Source: Globomyces pollinis-pini
Lineage: Eukaryota > Chytridiomycota > Chytridiomycetes > Rhizophydiales > Globomycetaceae
Length of the DNA stretch: 22,180 nucleotides
Direction: 5' to 3'
Assembly: GCA_025399215.1 (NCBI GenBank)
Contig: MU621370.1
Coordinates: forward strand, 1 to 22,180
Shown piece by piece: positions 1 through 8,710 of the stretch. The number at the start of each line of letters is the position of its first letter. Position 1 is the first letter of the stretch. Position numbers and translations under genes: made by a program. The notes beneath the pieces are model-generated. The model was not told the DNA's origin. It saw only the letters and a list, made by a program, of their open reading frames with translations, and did no database searches.

Positions 1-266
1 TTGTAACCTGGAGTAGCGATTGGAGCAGCAGTCGCGTAAACGTTTGGAGTTTCACAAGGAGTGGTTGCTACGATTGGAGCAGCAGTGTTGTATGGAGCAG
101 TAGCGATTGGAGCGACTTGGTCGTAAGCTGGAGTAGCAATGGCAGCAATAGTTTCAGCACAAGGAGTGGTGGTTGGGGTCACGTAAGCTGGAGCAGCTTT
201 ATCGTAACCATAAGCTGGGGCAGCGATGGAAGAAGAGACAAGGGCGAGGACTACAGCAGAGAACAT
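1..266 (-). CDS. GPI-type Ala/Pro/Thr-rich repeat cell-surface protein, copy 1 (3' part outside window)
   Basis: The reverse strand starts with ATG at 266 and stays open to the window edge (88 codons). It encodes a short secretion signal (MFSAVVLALVSSSIAAPAYG) followed by repeats built from Ala-Pro-Ile-Ala-Thr and Tyr-Asn-Thr-Ala-Ala-Pro, with a Thr-Thr-Pro-Cys-Glu motif repeated between them. It is nearly identical to the complete gene at 10423-11013. Bases 1-103 match 10688-10586 exactly and the signal-peptide region differs only at scattered, mostly synonymous sites. By analogy with that copy it should end in a GPI-type hydrophobic tail, but this lies outside the window. A TATA-like box (minus strand TATAAA, 315-310) sits about 45 nt upstream, the same distance as in copy 2. 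It is divergent from the bZIP gene at 760. Role inferred: abundant cell-wall or surface protein; no enzymatic domain is seen. Confidence 0.8.
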   Translation of the reverse strand, partial: MFSAVVLALVSSSIAAPAYGYDKAAPAYVTPTTTPCAETIAAIATPAYDQVAPIATAPYNTAAPIVATTPCETPNVYATAAPIATPGY

Positions 267-759
267 ATTTCTATTTATTTGGATGAATTCTGTTACGTTA
301 CCAATATACTTTATAGTACTGTCGTGGCAATTAGGCTCTTTTTTCTCTGATGGCGCCTCAAATGGAGTTTGTATTGTGACAAAGCCTGATTGAGGCTGAA
401 TTTTTAGGATCAGTTGTCTCTCAGATAGAAACAGTTGTGTAAAGGCATCTAACCTATGGGATTCAATTGCATCTGATTCTTTCATGCGACATTTGCTCTG
501 CAACCTTAGACACTAAAACTTTTTATCATATTGTCTATCTGATGAATTGATTTTAAGCCATTCGATGAGCAAACGATTGGGATAACTTTCGTAAGTACAG
601 TGTTCTCAAGTTAGTGATGTCTTTTGATTTGACACGTTTTTCGGTAACGGGGTCAAAATTGATTGGTTCAATTGGAGTGATTTGATTGGCTACACGTTTG
701 TAACTGCCTCCTCATGCAAAACTATAAAATATGCTCTTGTTATATCAGACAAATACAAA
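267..759. promoter_or_regulatory. Bidirectional promoter between GPI-type protein copy 1 and bZIP copy 1
   Basis: This is 493 nt between two divergent genes. For the left gene there is a minus-strand TATA box at 310-315 and a GTGGCAA motif at 324-330 that recurs three times upstream of copy 2. For the right gene a block at 661-691 holds ATTGG (reverse CCAAT) at 662-666, 671-675 and 685-689. The first and third keep exactly the same 23-nt spacing upstream of the paralogous bZIP gene (21207 and 21230). The third ATTGG runs into TACACG, an imperfect likeness of the mammalian ERSE-II element (ATTGG-N-CCACG). TATAAA lies at 723-728. No coding exon or RNA gene was recognised here. Confidence 0.5.
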
Positions 760-1611
760 ATGGGCTATGTAAGCGAACAAAAAAACTCTGGTTTGCGGAA
801 ACGAAAGCGAAATAATTCTGAAAAGCAAACGCTCAGGAAGATAAAAAACCGTCAATCAGCACAAGAGTCAAGAGACAAACAAAAGTTGTACATCAAAACG
901 CTAGAAACGACTAATGCTACTCTAATCAAGTCAAATGAAGTTTTAGTATCTAGTATTGAACAGTTAAAACTACAGAATAAGGATTTACTACAAAAATTCG
1001 CTGCTATATTAGGATTGCTAAATTCTGCTAACTCTTCGACCAACTTTTCTAATCGAACGTATGACGTGGAAAACAATATGGCATTTTCTGCAACTAGTAT
1101 ACCCCTTGTTGCTGGGGAACCAGCAGGCAATTCTTTGCTCGAGTCACTATTTAGCAGCAATACTTCATTGGATAATTGGATCTTCTCTTCCGCCTCACAG
1201 TCACTTACTATGACAGATTTTGACCTTAAAACTCCAGAGATGACAGAAACTACACTTCCATTAGACATGAACGATTTATTCAAATTTGAAGAATCTGATT
1301 TACATACTACCCCTCAAACGGCACCAGCCTATCCTACTTTCAAACTTCCAGTACCATCTCTTGATATGAAATCTGACCCAGAAGTGGTCGAATCTCCGAA
1401 GCAGATCTTATCAACCGAGATGTACTTGACGCTCGATATATTGATTCGATGTTTTCCAATGATGCTCTTTGCACATTGCAATCAAAGAATTATATGTCAA
1501 CCTTTGAAACTGGAGACAACTTTTCCTGTTTTTGGTAATCGAATATTCAAGTTTGGTCCTTCATTTCAAAAGCGATTTCCTATCTGTCATGAGCTCTTGA
1601 ATCCAAAATAA
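760..1611 (+). CDS. XBP1/HAC1-like bZIP transcription factor, copy 1 (unspliced form; Ire1-spliced form would end at 1538)
   Basis: The start at 760 is chosen because the paralogue begins at the same place relative to the bZIP; an in-frame start codon upstream at 682 would be TTG. A Lys/Arg-rich NLS (residues 13-17) precedes a basic region with the bZIP signature Asn30-x7-Arg38 in the context KIKNRQSAQESRDKQK. This resembles XBP1/HAC1 (KNR-x-x-A-Q-x-x-R-D). A leucine zipper follows at about 43-90, then a Ser/Thr-rich region with acidic and aromatic patches. Read without unusual splicing the protein has 283 residues and a basic, cysteine-containing tail. Excising 17 nt (1382-1398) between twin hairpins gives 253 residues with a tail beginning EADLINRDVLDARYIDSMF and ending FSCFW at 1538. 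Inferred role: unfolded-protein-response regulator. Another bZIP subclass remains possible, since HAC1 identity rests on the basic region plus the RNA element. Confidence 0.75.
   Translation: MGYVSEQKNSGLRKRKRNNSEKQTLRKIKNRQSAQESRDKQKLYIKTLETTNATLIKSNEVLVSSIEQLKLQNKDLLQKFAAILGLLNSANSSTNFSNRTYDVENNMAFSATSIPLVAGEPAGNSLLESLFSSNTSLDNWIFSSASQSLTMTDFDLKTPEMTETTLPLDMNDLFKFEESDLHTTPQTAPAYPTFKLPVPSLDMKSDPEVVESPKQILSTEMYLTLDILIRCFPMMLFAHCNQRIICQPLKLETTFPVFGNRIFKFGPSFQKRFPICHELLNPK
1375..1406 (+). promoter_or_regulatory. Candidate Ire1 twin-hairpin element with 17-nt unconventional intron (1382-1398)
   Basis: Two adjacent perfect hairpins are visible. The first is GACC-[CAGAAGT]-GGTC at 1375-1389 and the second is ATCT-[CCGAAGC]-AGAT at 1392-1406, with 2 nt between them. 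Both loops have 7 nt with C at position 1, G at 3 and G at 6, as in Ire1 substrates of the HAC1/XBP1 class, which are cut after the loop position-3 G. Cutting both releases AAGTGGTCGAATCTCCG, which has no GT-AG ends. The join turns G|AA into a Glu codon and enters the open frame that ends at 1538. Position 4 after each cut is A rather than the commonest C. Both hairpins are identical in the paralogue at 22133-22164. Confidence 0.65.
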
Positions 1612-1699
1612 TAAACTGTAAATACTTTCTTTTCATTCTTTTTGACGTGCCTATGTTTTGAGAGTCCGTCCCTGACTCATTTTCTTCTTTAAAAAAACC

Positions 1700-3090
1700 A
1701 TGGAGACTCAAGAACAAACAAAACCTAAACAAAAGAAGAAAAAGTCCCTCAACGACTTTTTATCAAAATCTTTGGCAGATATCCCAAAATCACTGTCAAA
1801 ACCGTTCACTACTGGGACTAGAAGAAAGTATATTATACAAAAATACCTTGTGCTCGATGGGAAGAATTCAAAGATGACGCTGCAGCATATGTATATCCAA
1901 CAACTCCAATTAGTAGTGATATTTATTTACCTGCTACTACTGAAATCCAAGTCGATCTTGAAAGAGATGTTGGTAAGGTTATTGGAAACCACTTGGATAA
2001 CTTCAACAGAATATTCAGAGATCAAGGAAAGACATACAGATTTCGAAGCAAGGCCCCCTCTACTCAACAACAAGAAAACTCTTCCAAGCATTTTGGAGTG
2101 CCAGGCACTGTGCTCACTTTAGGTTCCAAAATTTTGTCGTTTGTTGAAGACAAGACTCCAAATGAGTTGCCAGTTAAGCATTTTATAACTGGAAAACTAT
2201 TTGACTTGTTGGAGATGTATAGAGAGGACTTACAATATCAGCAAACCGATCGAAACTATCAAGACATTGGTCGCAAGGATGTGCGAACATTAATCGATCA
2301 AGTTTATGGTTATCTGGAACTAAACAATCTAATTTATGGGTGCGTGACTTGTTACGATGTCACATATTTTCTTTGGCGACCAAAGAGAAACACCCTTCTT
2401 ATTAGTCATCCGATTGCCAATAATTCCCATTCCCCTACACTTCTTCAAGCACTGTATTACTTTGTTCAGCTTGTTTTACAGGACTATGAAAAACAATCCC
2501 GAAACCCCATGGATTCTGAAATATTTTTTAATGTCATCAAAGAAATGGATACTGACGAACATATCAGTGAAGGATCATCAGACTCAGATAGCAACTATTC
2601 AAGCATAGACAAGAGAAAAAAAACAAAATTTAATGTGAGCAAGAACAAAATACCGAAGTATAACCTTACTGTTGATGCTCTTTATGCTGGTACGGTGGTT
2701 GGATATGGAACAACTGGCCAAGTAATTAAACTCAAGGACAGCAATATTGTTGTGAAGCATTGTGATTCTTATAATAATCGCAAAGGATTCAAAATGCTCC
2801 GGAACGAAATTATAATTTACGAAAAGCTTTCCTTACTCAATTTACCATATGTTCCTCATTATTATGGAAAGTGTGAAATTCATGGGCAATATTTTGTTCT
2901 GCTGGAATACATCCCTGGAAAGCATTGTGATTGGCGAATGAGCGCTGAGCTGACGGAGAAGTTTAATTTTATTATTCGAGACTTGAATTCGATTGGTGTG
3001 GTTCATAACAACCTGAGACCATCACACGTACTTTTAACTCTTGATGGGGATATCAAATTGATTGGCTTTGGCAAAGCAAATATTAACTAA
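1700..3090 (+). CDS. Crinkler-type nuclease-fold plus kinase-like protein, catalytically degenerate, with a frameshift near 1821-1828
   Basis: The N-terminus (METQEQTKPKQKKKKSLNDF...) reads from 1700 in one frame. The remainder (KVYYTKIPCARWEEFKDD... to the stop at 3090) lies in another frame that is open from 1822. I tested GT-AG introns to join them and none gives the right phase; one missing A in the GAAGAAAG run would. The middle part (GRKDVRTLIDQVYGYLELNN, then YGCVTCYDVTYFLWRP) matches the region before the kinase in fungal Crinkler-like (CRN) proteins. The kinase-like part has a glycine loop GYGTTGQV (2701-2724) and the ATP-site Lys at 2755-2757. Catalytic residues are lost: HxD reads His-Asn-Asn (3004-3012), the catalytic-loop Asn is His (3025-3027) and DFG is Gly-Phe-Gly (3064-3072). 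It stops 7 residues after that motif. It is either a pseudokinase or a decaying gene. Confidence 0.6.
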
Positions 3091-3557
3091 ATAAGTTTTC
3101 ATCCTAATCTCCCGCTTACTGTTTAAGATTACATAACTTTGGAATTTTTAAAGTGACACGTTGATGATATGGACGTTGAGCGCAATAGTGCAATTGAGAG
3201 TCTTAGATGACTGTTATTAAATTGTAATAAGGTTGGTGTAGAAAAACATTACAATTGTTTGTTTCATCCATCTTTCCCTTGTACGCTTAAGAATTAAGAA
3301 TATAAATATTAAATTAAGCATTCTACATTCATCTACCTATTACGTATTCTCTTTAAATATTTAAGGATTTAAGATTATCAAAGATATACATACTGAAATG
3401 GGTTGAATGATTTTCATTGACAGAGTATCCCTTCTTAATATTGATTTGAGTATCAAGTTAATGTTACAAAAATCCCAATTTTATCTGTGTTTGTATGCTG
3501 AAGTTTGTGTCACTTTTTAACCTTGTCAATTCTCAAAGTAAAATCGCCAACACTTGT
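3091..3557. other. Intergenic, 467 nt, no gene seen
   Basis: This AT-rich stretch lies between the CRN-like gene and the MFS transporter. Both strands were checked for tRNA-like folds, spliced exons and repeats and none is convincing. It presumably holds the 3' end of the left gene and the promoter of the right one. Confidence 0.5.
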
Positions 3558-5774
3558 ATGCAATCAACTTCAGAACAAGGTAGCTATAATTTACTAACAA
3601 TTTTCAAGATACGATTGATCAAGAAGCTGACTTTGGATCTCCTGTAACACCAAACCCTCATTATAAACCTTTGAAAGATCGTGCATTGCTTCATAGATCG
3701 TCTTCGTTCGGAAGTGGTCCTGCACTTGTTATAATTCCAAATACAAATTCAATGAAAGAATCTTCCAGTATTCGATGGTTGGTCTTGCTACTGACTTGTA
3801 TTTTATTATTTGGAAATTATTATGCGTTTGATACACCTGTAAATCATTTAATTTAACTCTTTCATAAGGCTGCTCTTAATATTCCTCTACAAAAATATCT
3901 TGATCATCCATATGACACTTGGCAGTACGAACTCAATATGCTCTACTCTCTTTATTCTTTTCCAAACATGTTTATACCAATTATAGGAGGAAATATTATC
4001 GACGCAAATGACCGCAGATTAGTTCTAGTTATTTTATCTATAATTTTATGTGTCGGTCAAACCATCTTTGCCTTTGGTGTTACGGTCAAGAATATTAACA
4101 TGATGTTTTTAGGTCGGATTTTATTTGGAATTGGTGGAGAATGTATGTCTGTAATCCAAGCAAGCATCACTACTTCGTGGTTCAAGTACTTTTTATGGTA
4201 GTTTAACTGTTTTGTAGAGGAAAGGAGTTGGCATTTGCTTTGGGGATGAGTAAGTAAAAGAAATGAGCTCATTTTGGTAGATATTTGCATATCTAGAATA
4301 GGATCTGTTGTGAATTCGTAAAAATATCTTTGAATTAACACGTTTAGCAATGTATCACCCAGAATAAATAATATGTTTGGAGGACCTTTAGTAGCAATAT
4401 GGGTCGGCAGCTTGGCCTGCTATATTTCATTTGTAGGAGGTTTGCTGCTTGTAGGAATAATGACACTATATTCATCGGAATATAAGCGTGAATTTAACAA
4501 TGCGGATGCGGTTGAATCCACGCCATTGCTGGATACACATGACAGTGACGATTCAGAGATAGAAACTGTTGATGTGAATACTCTCCAATTTTTTAAACCT
4601 GTTCAAGTTGCTTTCATGCAATCCTGCTCTTTACCACTCTCATTTTGGATTCTTTGCACAGTTTGCATTTTGCTATATGGCACAGTGATACCTTTCAATA
4701 CAATCGCGTCAGATTTTTTTATGACTAAATGGTACCCTGGGGATATTGAAAGGGCTGGGATGCTGATGAGGTATGTAAGTGATTTTTCATAATAATAGTA
4801 TACCTGATCTGTTATCTTCCTTTCTAGTGCCGTTTTTAGGATACTTTGTAGACAGTTGGGGTCATCGTATAACCCTATTGATTTTATCATCAATCTCTAT
4901 CGCAATTGTTCACCTTACGTTAGCGTATTCAACTTTAGCTCCACTTTCACCAATGATTTTGCTTGGAATCAGTTATGGTATATATGGAGTAGTAGTTTGG
5001 CCATCAATATCAACTGTAGCATATATTCAAGAACAAAAGCTAGCAAAACCAGGGAAACCTGTTCGTTTGATCGGAACGGCGTTTGGTATTTCGACAGCAG
5101 CATTAAATTTATCTTTGACGGTATTACCAATGATCTCGGCGTACTTAAGAGTTACCTATGACTCCTTCACACCGGTTATAGTATTTTTCGCCCTCTTGGC
5201 AACTGTGGGATTTTTCATGTGTGTTACTCTCTACATCATAGACTCCCATAATGATTTTATCTTACAGAAACCCGAAAGTAGAATCTTAAAAACAATTATC
5301 ACGGATCAAGACCGATTCACTGGCAATTTAGGATTTAGCGACATTTCAACCACCTCAATATCAGTACTAGCATCTTCCAATCACTCTGTTTGCGACTCCG
5401 AGACAGGCGATACTCAACCAAATCATGAGTTTATCTTGGATTTGCCGCAGATTATCGAAGAAAACAACACAATTCCAGCAGCAGATATTTTTAAACCAAA
5501 GCCAACAAAGTTTGAAGCAGAGGGGTACCAAGCAAAAGTTGAAGTAGCACCGATTCAAACAGATTATGGTCCTTCGACCTCTGTTCATAATGGTGCCAGT
5601 TCACCTAAATCATATTCAAGGTCAATTGCAGATGCTATCAACAGCAAGTCGTTAAATGCAAGTCAGGAATTTCATGTACTAGGACCTAGCAGACTGTTTG
5701 CAAAATCGTATGAAATCGCACCATTATCAGAAGATGAATCCAATGAATTTGATGATAAGGCATCAATAGAATAA
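3558..5774 (+). CDS. MFSD1-like major facilitator transporter, seven exons
   Basis: Exons: 3558-3579, 3609-3838, 3869-4185, 4218-4249, 4281-4317, 4348-4770 and 4799-5774, giving 678 residues. All six introns are GT-AG and 28-32 nt long. The spliced protein shows a soluble N-terminus and a first helix WLVLLLTCILLFGNYYAFDT followed by PAAL, a hallmark of MFSD1. The loop GGNIIDANDRRLVLVI carries the MFS D-x-x-D-R-R type signature. WFKGKELAFALGMN, SRIGSVVN and SIPDLLSSFLVPFLGYFVD also align with MFSD1. About a dozen hydrophobic helices are followed by a hydrophilic Ser-rich C-tail of about 180 residues from around 5230. Human MFSD1 is a lysosomal dipeptide exporter, so a vacuolar peptide transporter is the natural inference. 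The start is fixed by the 22-nt first exon (MQSTSEQ) that splices in frame. Confidence 0.85.
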
Positions 5775-5818
5775 GAAGTTGATGGTTATAATGAAATATA
5801 TTTAAAATTGCAAAACGT

Positions 5819-6188
5819 TTACAAGTCTTCGTATGACTTCTTTGCTCTTTCTGTTCTAACTTTCAAATCGAAAGCTGCTTTGACTTGGTATTTTACTCCT
5901 TTCAAATATCTGTCGAAATCTCGTTCTTTCCTTTTTCTACGACGAGCTTCTGGAGCCTTTTCAAAGCGGGATTGTGCTCGAATGGTTTCTCTAACTTTGG
6001 ATTCTTGAAGAATTCTCCTACACAAATCAAATCAACAGAAGTTTCTACCTCAACTCGCCATAGGAAGCATTTGGATTTCCATTAACAACAACTGAGCGTC
6101 CCAAAGATTCATTTCCTTTATCGCATATATGTTTTTTGTAAGTCCTGACTCCCATCCAGGTCCAATTTAACATCCTGTTGAAGATCAT
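5819..6188 (-). CDS. Mitochondrial small ribosomal subunit protein bS21m (MRP21-like), two exons
   Basis: Reverse-strand exons are 6188-6049 and 6017-5819, separated by a 31-nt intron (6048-6018), giving 112 residues. The joined core GRSVVVNGNPNASYGELRRI, followed by LQESKVRETIRAQSRFEKAPEARRRKRKERDF, has the bS21 layout: Gly-Arg-Ser-Val near the start, an Arg-rich helix, the R-x-x-x-R-F-E-K segment and a Lys/Arg cluster. The N-terminus (MIFNRMLNWTWMGVRTYKKH) is Arg- and hydrophobic-rich with no acidic residue, consistent with a mitochondrial presequence. The alternative starts at 6173 and 6155 cannot be excluded. It is convergent with the MFS gene (44 nt apart) and divergent from MEMO1 with only 38 nt between start codons. 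Confidence 0.75.
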
Positions 6189-6226
6189 TGTTGAAAAAAA
6201 AGAAAAACTTGACACTTCCTTTTTCA

Positions 6227-7288
6227 ATGGAACGCAATCGAATTACATCTGGAAATACAAGGAAAGCAACACACAGTGGGAGTTGGTATTCGGATGACGC
6301 ACAGTTACTTGATAAACAACTCCACTCTTGGTTAGAGAACGCAATTGACAAAGATCAACTTCGAGAAAAGTCAATTCATGCTCTCATTGCCCCGCATGCC
6401 GGATTTAGCTACAGGTAATACTTTAATATCCATTTAGTCTAGGTTTGTGAGTTTCAGTTGATTTGTTAGTGCCAAAACTGCTGGATTCGCATATTCACTA
6501 ATTGATCCTGATCAAATGTACATCTATAAACATGTCTAATTGAAGTTAGAAATACTATTTTTCTACTAGGACCATCGCATAAGGTGTATATAAAAGGATG
6601 TGCTCTTTCCAAAAATAGTTTTTATGCAACTCCACTTGGTAATATCTCTGTAGATCGTGAAAGTATCTGTTATTCAGGAACTTACGTGTTTTAGTAACTG
6701 AAAAGCTAAAAGAAACTGGATTGTTTGAAGAAATGTCCTTTGATGTTGACGAGAATGAACATAGTCTTGAACTACATCTACCATTTATACATAAAACGAT
6801 GTCACGGTATATATTTAGCCAATAATTATAGAAAATCTAATGGAAACTATTCATTGGTACCGATATTGGTTGGGCGTCCTACCAAGAATAATGAGACACA
6901 AATTGCTCAACTTTTGTTACCATATCTACAAGATCCTAAAACCTTATTCATTGTTTCAAGCGATTTCTGTCATTGGGGTTCTCGATTTGATTTTACTCCA
7001 ATGGATTCCAAGATTCCAATTCATCAGTACATTAAAGATCTTGATAAACAAGGAATGGAATTAATCGAACGTCTCAACTACAAATCATTTAGCGACTACT
7101 TATCTCTAACAGGTAATACTATTTGTGGAAGAAATGCTATATTACTTTTATTGAAGGTGGTAGAAGCTAAACGTGATGAATACGAATTCAAGTTTGTAAA
7201 ATATGATCAGTCATCTCAAGTTACTGACAAAAGGTCATCCTCGGTTTCTTATGCGGCCGGTGTTCTTTTCAGTGCTGAAAATGAATAG
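6227..7288 (+). CDS. MHO1: MEMO1 / Mho1 family protein, five exons
   Basis: Exons: 6227-6414, 6470-6517, 6550-6662, 6695-6806 and 6832-7288, giving 305 residues (human MEMO1 has 297). Introns are 55, 32, 32 and 25 nt. The spliced protein carries the family landmarks in order: THSGSWY near the N-terminus, IAPHAGFSY, IFLLGPSHKVY, DENEHSLELHLPF, VSSDFCHWGSRF, NTICGRNA and SSSVSYAAG. The His and Cys residues that form the MEMO1 pocket (human His49, His81, His192 and Cys244) are all present. MEMO is a class III dioxygenase-like fold; redox and copper-related functions and signalling roles have been proposed, and the yeast homologue is Mho1. The start fits the family and the divergent neighbour leaves only a 38-nt promoter. 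It is convergent with the Dpy-30-motif gene. Confidence 0.9.
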
Positions 7289-7351
7289 ATAAATATACGC
7301 TTTTTATTGCAATCATCAAGTTCTAATTTATACCGGCTTTGATAAGTAATA

Positions 7352-8002
7352 TTATTCAGCAACAATGTTTGCTGTTTCGGTTGCTTCAGTATTGGTGGTT
7401 ATATTGGATAAACTAGATGTTTTTAGTTTAGAAAGACCCTTCACAATTAGGAACATGAATGAAATAGTTTACCTCTGCAATAAATAGTATTGCTTGTTTT
7501 GGTTCTTCTCCATTCTTCACAAGTGCCAACAAACGTTCAATTACTGGAAGGAGTTGTGGTAATACTGTTCGAGATAGATACGTCTGTGGATCTTCTTTGT
7601 ATTGCCCAAGTACATATGGAATAGATACTCTCCTTTCTTCTTTCCCGTCTTTTTTTGGAGTTATTCCAATAAACGAAAATGGTTGTGAATCAAATGCAGA
7701 TTTTGGTGTTGGAAGAACATCAACACTACCCGTTGAATCTGGACCTAAAGTTGAGTTACTTCATTAATATTACCACCAGAAGTTTTATTTATCGTTAGTC
7801 TATGTAATTGCGATTTCATTGGACTCATAGAAGGTTTTCTTTGAACTGTTGAAGCACTTCCTTCTTTAAATGAAGGAAGCTTTAACAATGATTTTCTGCC
7901 TGTGGAAGGCCTGGTAGATTTAGAGGAACGCAATCCATCTGAACATTAGCTTTATTGGATACCAATAAGTGAATCATCTGAGAACAAATCAGAGTTTGAC
8001 AT
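7352..8002 (-). CDS. Protein with Dpy-30-like dimerisation motif, four exons
   Basis: Reverse-strand exons are 8002-7963, 7938-7774, 7744-7473 and 7438-7352, with introns of 24, 29 and 34 nt, giving 187 residues. The N-terminal half is basic, Ser/Thr/Pro-rich and probably disordered (DGLRSSKSTRPSTGRKSLLK, VQRKPSMSP). The C-terminal half holds PQTYLSRTVLPQLLPVIERL followed by LALVKNGEEPKQAILFIAEGLSK. This follows the Dpy-30 pattern Y-L-x-x-x-V-x-P-x-L ... P-x-x-x-I-x-F-x-A-x-x-L, a two-helix docking/dimerisation module seen in COMPASS Sdc1 and many other proteins. I do not recognise the full-length family. It ends 63 nt from the MEMO1 stop and shares a 213-nt promoter region with the gene at 8216. 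Confidence 0.65.
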
Positions 8003-8215
8003 TTGAATCTAACAAAACGCGTCAAGTTTGAGCTTGAATGTCATCCGATATTGCTTTTACATCAAAGACCCTAAATCTATAATTACTGTATTACAGACGT
8101 GCTTTTTCAAGCAGTCCATTACCCGTGGCGGAGTTTAAAAAGCGCCTTTATTGAGAGGACAAAAATCCACTCTCGATTTATAAACAAACTCAAATAGACC
8201 ATCAAATAATCGAAA
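8003..8215. promoter_or_regulatory. Bidirectional promoter region with TATA-like box
   Basis: This is the gap between two divergent starts. TATAAA at 8179-8184 lies about 32 nt upstream of the ATG at 8216. No coding exon was seen here. Confidence 0.35.
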
Positions 8216-8605
8216 ATGTCAACAGTAACGTTAGTATCTTCAATATTATTCATTATATGCACTTCGATAGTGTGTCTATTTCACTTGGCACTAACATTTG
8301 GTGCTCCTTGGGGATCAGTAGCAATGGGTGGTAAATATCCAGGTGTATTACCAATGAAGATTAGACTTGCTATTTTAGTAAATCAAGTGATCTATATATT
8401 TTTTGGAATCGTTATATTGTCAAGAGCAGAATTGATCTTACCCGGATTTCTCCCCGCTTCACGTATTATCATTTGGATTATAAATGCGTTTCTATTGCTA
8501 GGATTATTTATGAATATGATAACTCCCAGTAAATGGGAAAGAATTATTTGGGTACCAATTTTATTGATCATGAATATCAGTTGCCTTTTAATTGCAATAA
8601 ACTAG
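8216..8605 (+). CDS. Small four-helix membrane protein
   Basis: An intronless ORF of 129 residues with four hydrophobic helices: about 5-30 (LVSSILFIICTSIVCLFHLA), 48-70 (IRLAILVNQVIYIFFGIVIL), 80-102 (SRIIIWIINAFLLLGLFMNM) and 108-127. A glycine-rich loop, LTFGAPWGSVAMGGKYPGVLP, follows helix 1, and a conserved-looking SKWERIIW motif precedes helix 4. This layout resembles small uncharacterised membrane proteins found across bacteria and fungi, but I cannot name a function. The absence of introns stands out in this intron-dense window. The ATG at 8216 is the first in frame after the TATA-like box. Confidence 0.75.
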   Translation: MSTVTLVSSILFIICTSIVCLFHLALTFGAPWGSVAMGGKYPGVLPMKIRLAILVNQVIYIFFGIVILSRAELILPGFLPASRIIIWIINAFLLLGLFMNMITPSKWERIIWVPILLIMNISCLLIAIN

Positions 8606-8710
8606 ACTAATGCAACTGCCTTTAGGTTCTATACTAAGGTGTTTTAATGCCGAGAATGAATCAAGTTGTCATGTATGAGCTGTTTGAGAATCAAACGCGA
8701 CTTTTCTCCC

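Noticed and set aside
852..1283. Minus-strand open frame opposite bZIP copy 1 (similar one at 21385-21570)
   Set aside because: It mirrors the conserved bZIP coding sequence and has no start context or recognisable domain.
1399..1418. A 20-nt unconventional intron starting at the CCG|AAGC loop of bZIP copy 1
   Set aside because: It gives the same new frame, but the downstream cut has no CNG loop or stem. The upstream hairpin at 1375-1389 explains the shift with two proper loops and a 17-nt intron.
1795..1821. A conventional 27-nt intron joining the two frames of the CRN-like gene
   Set aside because: GT and AG are present but the length keeps the old reading frame, so it cannot connect the segments.
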